From positions 46,481,511 to 46,545,510 of the forward strand of contig CM070873.1 in NCBI GenBank assembly GCA_036365515.1: a stretch of DNA of 64,000 bases. Direction: 5' to 3'. The translations under genes and the position numbers were made by a program. The notes under the pieces are model-generated. The model worked only from the letters and a program-made list of their open reading frames with translations. It had not been told where the DNA came from and did not search any database. Below, one piece after another: positions 1-11,822 of this stretch (the stretch's first letter is position 1; each line of letters starts with the position of its first letter). The DNA is from Torymus aiolomorphi (taxonomy: Eukaryota > Arthropoda > Insecta > Hymenoptera > Torymidae).

Positions 1-688
1 TTTTACCAGAGTCACGTATTGTTTAAAAAGTTTGTCTATACAGTAGCAGGTGTAGAATGAAAATATTTTTTTTTGATGTTCAGGGTTCTTTCCTGCAATA
101 TCAATATTTCTTCAAACAGAACAAAATTGCATATTACAATTGTTTTTTGAAAGTAAACATTTGCTTGAAATTCAGTTTTAACTGAAAATACGAAACTTTA
201 GCCTCACGGGTCAAATGAAATTTCCGATAAAATAATGTTCAACCTTCCAAAATAGTAGTGGGAATTCGTATTTAAATTTAGTTAATTAAATACTTATTAA
301 TGCTATAAATTAATGATATAAATCTTCAGGAAATACGATAGCAGGAATCATAGTTTAAATAATTGAATGAAGCGTGAGTGGAGTTATATATGTCATTGAC
401 ACAATAAATCTTTTAACCGCTTGATTATTTCAATGGGAACGTAGAAACTTGTCGCGTTTACATCGGCATTTAATATGCAAATTATAACGGTCTGACGGGA
501 AATAATGCTAAAATTACTTTCATAACAGAGCTGGGTACAGTATGATTTGTAGCTCTATCTCAGTATTTTCATCGACACAATAACATTTTACACTATCTGA
601 AAGATTATATTTACAAAGAGTGTGAAATAATTGAACGAACTAAAATATTTTCATTAAAAAAATTTGTTCTTAGATTTTCTACGTGACT
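1..688. other. AT-rich sequence without recognisable gene
   Basis: I see no convincing coding exon, RNA gene or terminal repeat here. The stretch is AT-rich and of low complexity, and ends where the left tRNA-headed repeat begins. Confidence 0.6.
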
Positions 689-1100
689 ACCCGCGCAAAA
701 AAAAATTTGTGGGCCATATATTGCCCACAGTGTTGGACAAGTATGGGCAATACATGGGCCATTGCAAGCCATATTAGAGCAATATATAGGAGATACTCGG
801 CCCCGGCGCCTGAGCCGAATTCGGGCTGGAATCGGGCCATAGTATTCCCACCAGTATCCCATATAGTTCCCATATTAGTCCCATATTTTTAATTTCATGA
901 GAACCATTAACAAAAAAAAAAAAACAAAAAATAAATAAATAAGCGTAAAAAACAACCCTATGATGCATGTACTGTGACTGTAAAATTATTATAAAAAAAA
1001 AAAATCTTTGAGTGGATTCGAACCTCTAACCTTTGAATTACTAGACTTGCTCGCTACGGACTGAGCTATTAGTTATGTTTATATCAAAGGATCAAATGGA
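689..1100 (-). repeat. tRNA-headed dispersed repeat (SINE-like), left copy
   Basis: Read on the minus strand this begins with a tRNA-like module: an A-box-like stretch (TAGCTCAGTCCG) near 1060-1072 and a B box (GGTTCGAATCC) near 1016-1026, followed at once by a T-run that could act as a Pol III terminator. A roughly 300-bp body follows and ends in GCGCGGG at 689-695. The anticodon stem does not pair well, so this is tRNA-derived and not a functional tRNA. The same sequence lies in the opposite orientation at 1157-2173. No poly-A tail or target duplication is evident, so the transposition mechanism is inferred only from the tRNA head. Confidence 0.6.
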
Positions 1101-1156
1101 GGTTAATACTTGAACGACATCATCATTCATTTCAGATTACAGCCTAGATAATATTC

Positions 1157-2173
1157 ATTTGATCCTTTAATATAAACCTAACTAAATAGCTCAGTCGCCC
1201 GAACAGAAATTGACTTAGGGCTAATGCCAGGGCCTTATCCGATGCCTTACAATAATCATAAGGTCCTGACATGGCACCTGGTGAGGCCCTTAACAAGTCG
1301 CGTAATGGGGCGCACCTCCGGCCCTGGCGGGCTTTCCCGGGCATAGCTCGTATTTTTCACTGTTTGGTAATTTACTGCTTTAAATAATGCACAGCTTTGT
1401 AAGCGTTGCAAGTTATCTAAAATAATTCAATAAACTTTTTCAAATAACACAGATGTGTTACTCTGTAGTAATGACATTAACGTAAGAAATAAAACAAAAT
1501 TATTGTTAACCTACTAAATCCAGACATGTCATTACAAAATCAAGACTTGATCAGGACTTCGTAAGGCGTACCTCTGATGGATACATATCAGGGCCAGACG
1601 AGGGCCATTCACGTAGCCCAAGTTTAATAGCTAAATATTTTTGTAAGGCGATTTTCAGGTAAATTAAGGCCTTATCAGTCCGGGCCGGGGCCATACCAGC
1701 ACCGCGTTACGCGCCTTGCTGGGGGCCTTTACAGCAAACCTAGTTAGGCCCTTATGTTTATGCAGGGCTGGCCCTATTCATTTTCCGTTCGGGCGGTAGC
1801 GAGCAAGTCTAGTAATTCAAAGGTTCGAGGTTCGAATCCACTAAAAGAATTTTTTTTTTTTTATATATTTTACAGTCCCACTACATGAACAATAGGATTG
1901 TTTTTTACGCTTATTTATTTACTTATGTTGTTTTTTTTTTGTTAATGGTTCTCATGAAAATAAATATGGGACTAATATTGCAACTATATGGGAACTATAT
2001 GGGATACTGGTGGGAATACTATGGCCCGATTCCAGCCCGAATTCGGCTCAGGCGCCGGGGCCGAGTATCTTGCATATATTGCTCTAATGTGGCTTGCAAT
2101 GGCCCATATATTGCCCATACTTGTCCAACACTGTGGGCAATGTATGGCCCACAAATTTTTTTTTTGCGCGGGT
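1157..2173 (+). repeat. tRNA-headed dispersed repeat, right copy, split by an insertion
   Basis: This is the plus-strand counterpart of the repeat at 689-1100. The upstream leader and A box are at about 1157-1196. The rest (from TAGCGAGCAAGTC near 1797, B box near 1830, T-run, body, terminal GCGCGGG) resumes at 1795. The 598 bp between are a separate element inserted in the D-arm region of the tRNA-like module. The two copies diverge by substitutions and small indels, and the 5' leader is shared. The pair forms a large inverted repeat with both internal promoters pointing outward. Confidence 0.6.
1197..1794. mobile_element. GC-rich foldback MITE inserted in a tRNA-like repeat
   Basis: The 598-bp block is bounded by GCCCGAAC and GTTCGGGC, and the imperfect inverted similarity continues inward (GCCCGAACRGAAA, then GGGCC-rich segments). 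It is much more GC-rich than its host sequence. Comparing the split repeat with its intact partner shows where it went in, just after GCTCAGTC. A target duplication is not clear. No credible protein is encoded. The superfamily cannot be assigned from these ends. Confidence 0.6.
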
Positions 2174-3963
2174 ATAAATAATTTTCAGATAATTTCTACA
2201 AAGACTATTATAGCAAAGCAAAAACGTTATATTAAAATAGTACGCAACAAGAGTGCAAAGTAGGTAACTCTCACTTCGCTCGGGCGACAAACTGACTAAT
2301 CACCTTGCACCCGTGTTGTGCATACTACTTTTGGAACCTAGGGCACAAAGATCGCCTATTGATGCCTATTTAGTGGACGCCAAGTGCCCGATTCTCGCTC
2401 TAGGGTGCCAAGTAAAGCACTTTTTAACAAATTAAACAAAGTATTTACTTTGCACCCTGGGCGAAAATTGAGAACTTTGTATACAGGCATCAAAAGTTGA
2501 ATTCTGCGCCCCGAGGTTCAAAAATAATATATTGTGTGTCATAAGGGCGTAAAATGGACTTATTTTAGACCAAATGTACTGCAAACACAAGAAGTGAAAA
2601 AAGCCCATTAATCCTCAGTGCACACTAAATTTTTCGTAACACAGGGTTATCCATGTGTTTTAGGATCACGATACTATAACTTCTCTTTATTATTATTTAT
2701 TATTACAACCCTATTAGTTTTAATGCGTAATTATTATTATTCTTTTAATAAAATGATTTATTACTCAGACGGCTTATGTGCCAGACCTTTTCCTTGAAAG
2801 AGCAATATATTTTACGGAAAAAATCGGACAAGGATAAGATATTTGTGGGACTAGACTTACTTTATTTCCGCAAATGTTCTTTATTCCTGCATTATCGCTT
2901 ATTTTCGTTAATCCCACTTTCCAAGTCAATAAATTGGCCACAATTCAATCGGAAATAAAATAAGAAATAAAAAAGTACTACATCCAACACGGGAATAGTC
3001 GATTATTCTTATGGGGGATTATTACCCTCGCTTATTTCCTTGCTATCTCATTTGCTGAAGACAATGAAATGCATTTATACACGTATAAAATTTATAAAAA
3101 TTATATTATAAATACATCGTCATCGTAAGTACACAAAATTACCTCGCTTTTTTTTCAAGATTCTTCAGGAATACTCTAAAAGTTGTAAAATAAAACCTTC
3201 TACGCATCGACTAAATGGAGTCTTATTCCCCCACTCAACGAAACATTTTTAGTATAGATTTGAAGCGTTTGCTTTAGGTTTGAAATTTACAGGGGATATA
3301 GTCTCCAGTATATGTTCTTGCATGCACAAGTCTCGGTTATAGCGGCAAAATAGTTTCCGCTTAGTGGAGATAATCGTTAAATTTTAACAAAGAGCGCCAG
3401 GCAAGATCTCTTTTTTCAGCTTGCGCGCTTCGCGTGTTTTGCCGCACCGCAAGTCCGCGGTATTCCCTCTAAATTAGAATAAGTGAAAATCAGTCATATG
3501 CACGTGGAATAAGTATGGAATGTCGTTCATGTCCTCAAATAACTGCACGACCTTGCACTTATTTAAGGTGCATATGAGGAAATCTCACAAACTTTTGACT
3601 TTTGTAGAACTTCTAGATATCGTCCAATCAACAATATATTGTTTAATCACTAAGTCATCAAATATTTTTGGATGGCTCAGAAAAACACTCCATATGTTTT
3701 TTGACCATTTTAAGTATTTTTATAAAAAATTTAATGATGAATGTGACGGAAAATGATGGAAAATCAGAAAATATCTTGGTAGCTTTTAAATTGCATAAAA
3801 AATTTAAAGTTCTACGTACCTAAGCGTTTCATGTTAGGCTTTCAGATTAATAGGATGTGACTAGAACATCCATGGATGTGCTTTCTTTCATATCGTTGTA
3901 CTGAAAGGTTAAAATTTTGGAACTTTATTTCACCATAAATAATAAGAACTCATTGATTGACTC
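2174..3963. other. No gene recognised
   Basis: I see AT-rich sequence with scattered short palindromes and recurrent CACCCTGGGC-like words at 2270-2520. No reading frame has family resemblance or splice context that I can support. Confidence 0.5.
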
Positions 3964-4493
3964 ATGAAGTCGTAGCGTACCTCAGATAAATTAAAAAAAA
4001 TGTTTGCTTATTGTGGGAGTAAAAACAAATAAAATGAGCTATTGTTGAAAGATGTTCTCTGATTATTAGAGGAAATCTATACTTTTCATTTTATAATGCT
4101 GTTGCGAAAACTTTTTTTTAAATAGACATTTGTTAAATGCACCAACATAAGAACAGAATTATTCGCTATAAACCATTGTTCCCTCTTCAAAAATTGTGTA
4201 AAAAACTATCTTTAAGTCGCTAAAGCTAATGAAGTCGTAGCGTACCTCAGATAAATTAAAAAAAATGTTTGCTTATTGTGGGAGTAAAAACAAATAAAAT
4301 GAGCTATTGTTGAAAGATGTTCTCTGATTATTAGAGGAAATCTATACTTTTCATTTTATAATGCTGTTGCGAAAACTTTTTTTTAAATAGACATTTGTTA
4401 AATGCACCAACATAAGAACAGAATTATTCGCTATAAACCATTGTTCCCTCTTCAAAAATTGTGTAAAAAACTATCTTTAAGTCGCTAAAGCTA
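3964..4493. repeat. Perfect tandem duplication, 2 x 265 bp
   Basis: The sequence from ATGAAGTCGTAGCG at 3964 recurs at 4229, and the two 265-bp units are identical base for base as far as I can compare them. The sequence leaves the repeat at CACC after 4493. Identity implies a very recent duplication, active gene conversion or an assembly duplication. Confidence 0.9.
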
Positions 4494-5091
4494 ATCACCT
4501 TTTTTATACTACAGTATGTCAAATTTGCAACGATTAATTTATTAACTGTCATAAATACGAATGTATTATATAGGTAAGGGTATGATTTTTCTAGATGGTT
4601 GCTGGAGTCCCAGGGAAAAATTCTGATGCCATTTTTAGCGATTTTAGTCATTTTAGTTTATTTTTGATATTATATATTTTTTCAACTTCAATAACTCTCT
4701 TTGGTGGTTTACATTATTTTATGATACATACAAAATGATTCTATGATACATAGAAAAATATAAATTGAGATAAAATATTTGGAAAAGAAAAAAAAATCAA
4801 ATTTTCTATTAAGCCTTCTTTATCAAAAAGGGAACATCATTTATTTCGTTTTTTGTTTTATCATAAAAAGCCTATACCTTCAATATGGTAAAGGTGCTCA
4901 TCGATTTTCAGACTTTTAGTTTTTTATAGTGGAAAGATAAAGGTTTGTGAGGTTTCCTCATTATATAAACTCATTCTACTAATTTGCACTTATTCGAATT
5001 GAGAGATTTTATTGCTGGCTCACTCATTCACGCGCGTTGCTTTTCAACACTACAACCACGCAAATATCCTCCCCGAAGAGAGGGGAGCACC
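4494..5091. other. No gene recognised
   Basis: This is AT-rich flank of the large transposon. A short GC-rich hairpin (TCCTCCCC ... GGGGAGCA, about 5067-5089) lies just outside the transposon end. Nothing else can be supported. Confidence 0.5.
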
Positions 5092-5094
5092 CAG

Positions 5095-5930
5095 TAGTCT
5101 AGGCGCAGGCTATGATTTCGTAGCCGATTGAGTGCCATTGCTCTACTCAAGTTTTTTATACGTATTTTTTCGTCCTGATTACGAATTTTGAGGGTAGAAG
5201 TCCTGAAAGTGGTCAGATAAATTGTTATTAACAATTTAATTGTTTAAATCGTTATATTTTTAATTCTTTGATAGATATCAAAATTTTGCTTTTGCAAAAT
5301 TGTTGGTTTTTAATTCAGAAATATGCTCGATTTTGAATTTTTAAGAAAAGTTAATTAGAAAAAAAGTTATAGCAAATTTAGTGCAAAAAAGTCCTGATGT
5401 ACCTTCGCGCGGCCACTATTTCGCTTGTATCTCCGGTTCTAACCAAAATTTTTCAACTTTCAACCTCGCATTTTGAAGAGAGAATAATATTCTATTAAGC
5501 TACTTCATAATTATTATCTATAATTTAGTTTACATAATTATTTAAACGTTTTTAATTAAAAATTTCAGTAAAAAATGGCAATTTAATTTGTTTATAAGAC
5601 TTTTTTCACTATTTGCACTAATTTTATCAAAATTTTTCTTTTACGAAGTTGTTTGTTTTTTATTTATAAATATGCTAGATTTTGAATTTTTAAGAAAACT
5701 TAATTAGAAAAAAAGGTATCGCAAATTCAGTGCAAAAAAGTTCCGTTGTAGCTAAGCGCGGCCACTCTTTCGCTTGTATCTCCGATTCTAATGAAAATTT
5801 TTCAACTTTCAACCTCGCATTTTGAAGAGAGAATACAATTCTATGAAGCTACTTTATAATAATTATCTTGATTTAGTTTAAATAATTATTTCAGCGCTTC
5901 AAGCGAAAAATTTCTGTAAAAAATGTCGAT
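5095..5930. repeat. Left long terminal inverted repeat with internal tandem units
   Basis: About 835 bp are matched in inverted orientation by 11823-12487. Inside are two diverged direct units (about 5280-5590 and 5620-5930), each carrying a GTGCAAAAAAGT word, a CGCGGCCACT word and TCTCCGGTTCT- or TCTCCGATTCT-like words. Such sub-terminal repeats often serve as transposase binding sites; here that role is inferred. Confidence 0.8.
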
Positions 5931-6047
5931 TTTATTTGTTAAATGAAATTAAAATATTTTAATAAAATCAATACACATATTTTACTAAGATTTTTTTTAA
6001 TAAAACTTCATAAAAATATGTAATTAAGAACTTTAAATTATATTTAT

Positions 6048-6524
6048 TTAATCACTGTATTTATTTTTACATGTGTTGTTTTTGTGACATAAACAAAATG
6101 AACAGCAGGGTTGCAATTTTGATAAGCATATACATGACATCGTTGTACACACTTTACATGTGCAATTGTATAACAAATCGTCGGAAGGAGGTAAGAGAAT
6201 TTCTATTCTTTCAGGGAACAATAAATCGTCCTGCTTTTTCCAACCATATTCAATTGGATTTAAGGGCTTTATATTACCCTGTAAATAATTCACAGAATTA
6301 AAAACTATATAAAAAGCTCGTCGAATATGCAACCTTGTAGACCTGCTAGTAGGTGGGAGATCTTCTATTAGCATACACTTGGAATAATGGTATTTCCAGA
6401 CACGCAATTCATCAAACGTTTTACATTTCGTGCCTTTCTGTACAACGTTGACTAAATATTCTTCAGCCATCATAATGCTGTCTTCTAAGCAAGCTTCAGA
6501 GCAATCTATTAAATAGTTTCGCAT
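6048..6524 (-). pseudogene. C-terminal Cys-rich block of the Academ-like gene
   Basis: The peptide contains a KCKTFDELR motif, LPPTSRSTRLHIRRAFY and LNPIEYGW, and ends in a Cys-rich tail with CTCKVCTTMSCIC and CSFCLCHKN. The order (LPPTS block, L-P-EYGW, Cys-rich tail) matches the usual end of these large transposon proteins. It is not in frame with exon 3, whose frame stops at TAA 6563-6565, so a frameshift or an unrecognised intron lies between. Confidence 0.6.
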
Positions 6525-7283
6525 TATTACTAATCTATGATACTAATTGTTCATATATTTTGTTAAATTTGTATGCCTTTTCCGAATTGTGTCAAATATT
6601 TATCTGGGTCTCCTTGAAGCGCAGATAGTTTTGTTCCAACTTTACTCGTGTAATCGGCCCCTGTCAAATGGTGAAGTGCTGGTAATACGGAACGTACTTT
6701 ATCTGTAAGATTCTTTGCTAACAAATGGAGAGAAATGTCTCTCGTAGTTTGGCCGACTCCTGCGCGAAACCAAAGAGTCTAGAAAAAATTGCAGCATATT
6801 TTATTAATATATTTTATTAAACATATTTTCGTGAAGAATAAGTAAATAAACTTAAGTCCACTTTTGATAAAAAAACAAAAAGTTATTTGTGATTTTCGCG
6901 TATTAAAATCGTTTTTTAATTTATGTAAAAATATTAAAAATTATTCGGAAAGAAATACAGAAAAACAGAATTCGTAATTAATGTAGAAATTAAAAGTTTT
7001 TTCTAATTTTTCTATTTTGTTAAACTTTGATAATTCTTAAAAAGATTTGCAGTTAACACCCCCTCAATGAAATCGATTATAGTTTCTTTTGATTTTATAA
7101 ATATATCAGTGTTGTCGAATTTAAATTTTGTTAATATTAAAGGAATATCATTTTTTGCCAAGTGTTCATTGTATTAAGTAGTAAAAAATAACAGTTGCAT
7201 ATCTTGAAAACACAAAAAGAGGACTTACACCGATTTGCTTTTCCATCACTGATATTATTCGATAATTATGAAGTTATTTTTAC

Positions 7284-7955
7284 CTGTAAACCATTATTTT
7301 GAAAATGATTAAAAAAATATAACAGTAATACGATGACATCTGTGTCGGACGAAAGAACATACAAGTTTCTATATTTTTGTTGCACTGCGTGGTTTGAATG
7401 AATAATTATTTTGAGATCTGCTTCCTCAATATCATTGCGCTGTAGCATGTCTAAAAAATTCGAATCATTATTAGTTGAAGTGCAATAATCTGAGTTTATA
7501 GTGCTAAATACTAATTCAAAGCCATTAAAAAGATTTTTTTCTTGTACATAAGTTCTTAAAAATTTTTGTAATAAAATTTTGTTTTCTGGTGAGCCCCAAA
7601 ATGTGTCTTCCTGTTTTGGTAGAGAAACGTTTTCAGCGATATTATTGTAAACAATGCAATCCGACTTGCGCCTTCTCATACGTTCTGAGGATTTAATGGA
7701 AGCTTCGAAATAAGAATCAAATATAAAATCGATTCTCTTAGTATTCTGTGCAACAGCTTTCTTCAATACGAATTGACAAAAATTAGCGGCAACATCTCCA
7801 AAACTTGTTTTACCTTTCCATGATAATTTTCGCATAGCAAGCATCACATCAATTATAAGACATGTTTCAACACCATTATTAAAAAATTCTATTTTTTCAC
7901 ATATCAAAACTTTTTCTAATTCTCGCGTTAATGAACTTTTATCTTGATTTTTTTT
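7284..7955 (-). pseudogene. XPG/FEN-like nuclease domain of the Academ-like gene
   Basis: About 220 residues at the 3' end of exon 2 show the acidic landmarks of a FEN/XPG-type PIN nuclease. In order they are an IID near the start, FIFDSYFEASIK followed by a basic ERMRRRKS, then EEADLKIIIHS, and finally SSDTDVIVLLL. The first and second Asp, the E-A-D cluster and the D-T-D pair are all present, so the fold and metal site look intact although the reading frame upstream is broken. An in-frame TAA at 7956-7958 separates this block from the transposase core. Such a domain presumably processes transposition or repair intermediates. Confidence 0.7.
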
Positions 7956-10900
7956 TTAAAATCCGTCAACATCAAATAATTTATTTTTATCAGTCAACTC
8001 ATATTTCAAAAGTTCTTTTAAGGGATATTTACGCTCGTTTGCTAATGCTATAACGCGTTGCGTTTCGCTTACAGAAATCGTTTTCGCTTTCTTTAACTTT
8101 AATTGTTCGGATTTGGATAAGCTTTTAAAATTCGGAAGATTATTTCTCACTATTAATGCTGATAAAGGTTTCGTTTTCTTCAAAAACCGTTCTCTTCGGA
8201 AATTTTCATACAATTCCAGACCTCTATCAAATATATTTAACAATTGTTGCGTGATTTCGGGTTGTACAAGCTCTTCAGTGAAAATATTTTTTAATTGGTG
8301 TGATCCAAAAACAAAAGGATTGTTTTTATTTTCGATATATGTAATGATTTTTTGAACTGCTATTTCTGAATTTGTAATTTTTGTCTCGGAAAATTCATGA
8401 TGTACTAGTAATTCTTCGTCGATATTATCGAAATAAGTTTTTTCTTTAAAAAAATTTGTTATAGCTAATAGTTCGTGGTAAGTTATGTCCCACGCTGCAA
8501 CAGTTTCTTTTTTTTTTTGTACATCCTATAACACCACCTGCACTTTTAGATATATGATTTATCGTTTGCTCCAGAGCTTGGTCGGTACCAACAGAAGTAA
8601 ACGGAATTTTGGATTTCTTTACTGTAAAACGACCTTTTAGAAATTGTGCAAAAACTTCCGGGGCATTTTTCTCCAACATAAGCATGTCTTCCAAATAGAT
8701 CGAACACCACCTTGCATAATTTACCCTATCCATTGCATGAAATACTGGTTGCAATTTTTCGACTGTCTGTAGGTGCAAATGCCAATCACCTGTTCGATCA
8801 GCGCGAATAAGATTATGCATTAAACAAATTAAAATTAACACATTATTCCAGTACCGAAACAACTCCGATTCATTGCATCTGGCTGAAATAAAGTTCTGAA
8901 AATCTGTTAATAATTGATCATTCTTTTTTAAGTAATTGAAATTATAGTTACATTCGTCCATATTATTATTAGATGCAAAATTTTCTTGTAATAATATTAC
9001 TGTTACAATTTTCTGTTCATATTTATCAAGTCCTGCATGAGCGAAAAATTCTTTGATTTGCAATCTTCTCAAAGCCTCTGCTAAATAATTATACGCCTTT
9101 ATACATCTTGCATAGTGTGTTCCACTAAGTATTTGATTAACTACACTGATTCCAAACAATTTATTTTCAATAAACATATTTTCTACGCCACCATTCGTCA
9201 AATATTTTCCTACGCAAGCATGTAACACTTTTGTGAGGTGAAAACTACCCAGACATAAAATAATTTTTTCGAATTCTTTGGGCCTTTGAAGTTGAATGTT
9301 TCTTGCAATTCGATACACGCCTTCATCGCATGTCACAGCTAAATACTCTTGATCCAATTGACTTAATAAATCATTAAAGTTACACAGACACGTATAAACG
9401 GTTGCGTAGTCGGTAACAGGGAACGGTACGATTGGTAAAAATCCAATTATCTGTTTTTTTCGATTATCTGTTACTGTTGCGGAGTTAAAAGAACTCCATG
9501 ACGGAACTTGTTGATTAGTATTTAATAAATCAATCGTATTTTTATCAGTTTTACTTATATTGATTCTCGATAAAAACCATGCAAAATCATCAATAAGTAA
9601 ATTATTTTCAAACGTTTGTAATGTCATGAGTCTATTATCAGTATTAATATTATAGTCAGACGGAATATTAATCTGGTTACTTATTTTTTCAAAACTTCTA
9701 AGTTCTTGGCATTTCAAATGTGTGGTGAAAGATCTCGCATGCTTATCGATGGAAACTTCGGAAATTTTAGGCTTTCTTTGATTGTACATAGTATTATCCT
9801 CTTGAAAAATGACTGCAACAGTGTCGTGGGTAGGACAACATTCTGTCGCGTAAGCAGCTAATCTTGTTCGAATTCTTAGAATGTCATCGTACGATATTGA
9901 ACAACCAAGTCGATTCAAAGCTGTTATAGTATTTTTAATTTTTGTAGTATTATAAACAAATAAACCTAGAGCAGTGTGAAGTGGAGTTTTTCTATATCCA
10001 CCATTTTTAATAAAATACATCATTTGATAGAGATTTTGAACTCTGAGTAACTTAATTTTATTAGAATTCTTAAAAGTATCGTCGAAATCCTGGTTTTCAT
10101 TTAAAATATCCTCATTGTTTAAATCAAAAAGTATTTTAAAAAATTTTGAAAAACACTCGGGTATTTTCATATTATTCCAAGAAAATCGTAGGTCATTTTC
10201 ATCACAAAATCTGTTTTCCAAATCAAAGTCGGTTTCCTTTAACGATTGTTTTAGCATTTTTGCACATTTACTTATAGGATCTTCATTATACCTTTTCTCA
10301 ATTTCTGGGTTTCTTTTCGAGTAATAAAAAATTTGCGATTTATTCCTTTGTTTTGAATACACAAAACTAATAGATTCGCCAAAATATTGAATCAAATGTG
10401 ATTTAATCTTATCATTTTTAACAACAATATTATCTTCATTATAGTTTTCTTCAATAAGATTCGATACCTCACTCAATGAAAATATTTTGCCTAATAATAT
10501 TTGCGGTTCGATAGATTTAATAACATTATGAATAATATCATCAGTTTCGAAAGATGTATCCATTAATTCTGGCGCATTGTTCTTTTTTGTTTTTTCATAC
10601 TCGTGCTCATATTTTCGCATACATGATGCATGATAATTAAATTTGGCAGCCATGAAGGCTTCTGGACTATTAAGAAGAGATGTTTTTATAAAAACTTCAT
10701 CTTCGAGCAATCTTGTAGCTTGGAAAAAAGTTTTTGCTCTATCGCCTCCTAATACAAATAGTTTTGTCACTTTTTTATGTGCAACTTTTCCGCAAATAAT
10801 ACACTTATCATCGATTGTAAATTTTTCGCAAAACCTTTTGGATTGTCGATCAGTTATTGAACACGAAGGAGCAATATCATTCGTTTCATTATTACAACTT

Positions 10901-11160
10901 TCACTACTGGCATTGTTATCAGAACATTCAAAATTTTTTAAATAAGACTTAAGCGTATATCTTTTGTAACAGTCATTGTTCACATGGTAGTAAAATATAT
11001 CTGAAAAAATTATTCGATATATTTATTTTGAAAATTATGGAATCTATTCAAAACAATAAAAAGATTCCTTTTCGAAGAAAGTATAAAATATAAAAATTGA
11101 CTCTTGATTTTTTACAGTGAAATGAATACTATATGCTTACAAAATATAAAAAAGTCTTAC

Positions 11161-11335
11161 CTGTACTAGATAATAATTCCAAACGATGATAAATATAATC
11201 ATGCCGCGAATTTGCAGCATCTCTAATTTGCTCTCTACCATTATCTGTACTAGTTAAAGTCAAATTTTTCTGCTCCTTTTGACAAATTATGCACAAGTTT
11301 TTATTTAATAACTCACCTTCGTTAATTTGATTCAT
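11161..11335 (-). pseudogene. Exon 1 of the Academ-like gene (N-terminal Cys cluster)
   Basis: It encodes 58 codons plus one base. I chose the ATG at 11335 because the following peptide, with NLCIICQKEQ, an STDNGR motif, IRDAA and HRLELL, has the arrangement seen at the N-terminus of this family. The exon ends CAG/GTAAGA. Codon phase 1 joins correctly to exon 2, which then continues through YYH and NNDCYKRYT, a usual continuation of this Cys/His region. No upstream TATA box was established. Confidence 0.65.
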
Positions 11336-11822
11336 GTTTATCGCAAAAAACATTAATCCGTCAGCCACACATCGTAAGCATATCGTGAAAAGTCGAGAAA
11401 AGACAGCGGAGTGTCCGCGCGAGTAGACTTGCAATAAACAAGTTTAAACATGTCCATTGAAAAGTTTGTCTGCGCTGAGCGCTGTGCCCGCGCATCGCAT
11501 ATAACGCGGTAATTCAAATTCAAACATATAAATAATATTTTAAATTTTACATTTAGCATATTTTGGTTTTGTTACATTAATTTTCAATTAAACTTGAGAT
11601 GTGGAAATACGTTAAAAACGAATAATAGATTGTTTCATAAAATATCAATGTCATTTTTATTTATGCGTGTCATCAAATAAATCAATATTATTTACTTGAA
11701 GTTTAAAATTGTGGCGCTTAATTTTTTTTATACTAAATTATAGATATTATAAATTAATTTAATAATATTTTATGTTTAGCTGAAAATTAACAAATTTTTG
11801 CCAGAAGAAGTAAAAGAATTAT

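Larger units (their letters stand above)
6048..11335 (-). pseudogene. Academ-like transposase/XPG-nuclease gene, damaged
   Basis: This spliced minus-strand gene would encode about 1400 aa. Exon 1 is 11335-11161 (start MNQINEG; Cys pair CIICQ). Exon 2 is 11000-7284 (Cys/His cluster CIICGK ... HASCMRKYEHE, conserved-looking core with CDEGVY and GSFHLTKVL, then the nuclease). Exon 3 is 6778-6563 and a last coding block is 6524-6048. Donor and acceptor sites CAG/GTAAGA (11161) and TTTTTTCAG/AT (11001) preserve frame, as do CAG/GTAAAA (7284) and TTTTCTAG/AC (6779). Lesions: one extra A in an A11 run (plus-strand T11 at 8508-8518) shifts the frame, an in-frame TAA lies at 7956-7958, and the frame is lost between 6563 and 6525. 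Similar long proteins are common in cnidarian and arthropod genomes. Confidence 0.75.

Noticed and set aside
5028..5234. Short frames at both ends of the large transposon encoding the same peptide (also 12348-12554)
   Set aside because: Both lie in the terminal inverted repeats; identity reflects the repeat and not a duplicated gene.
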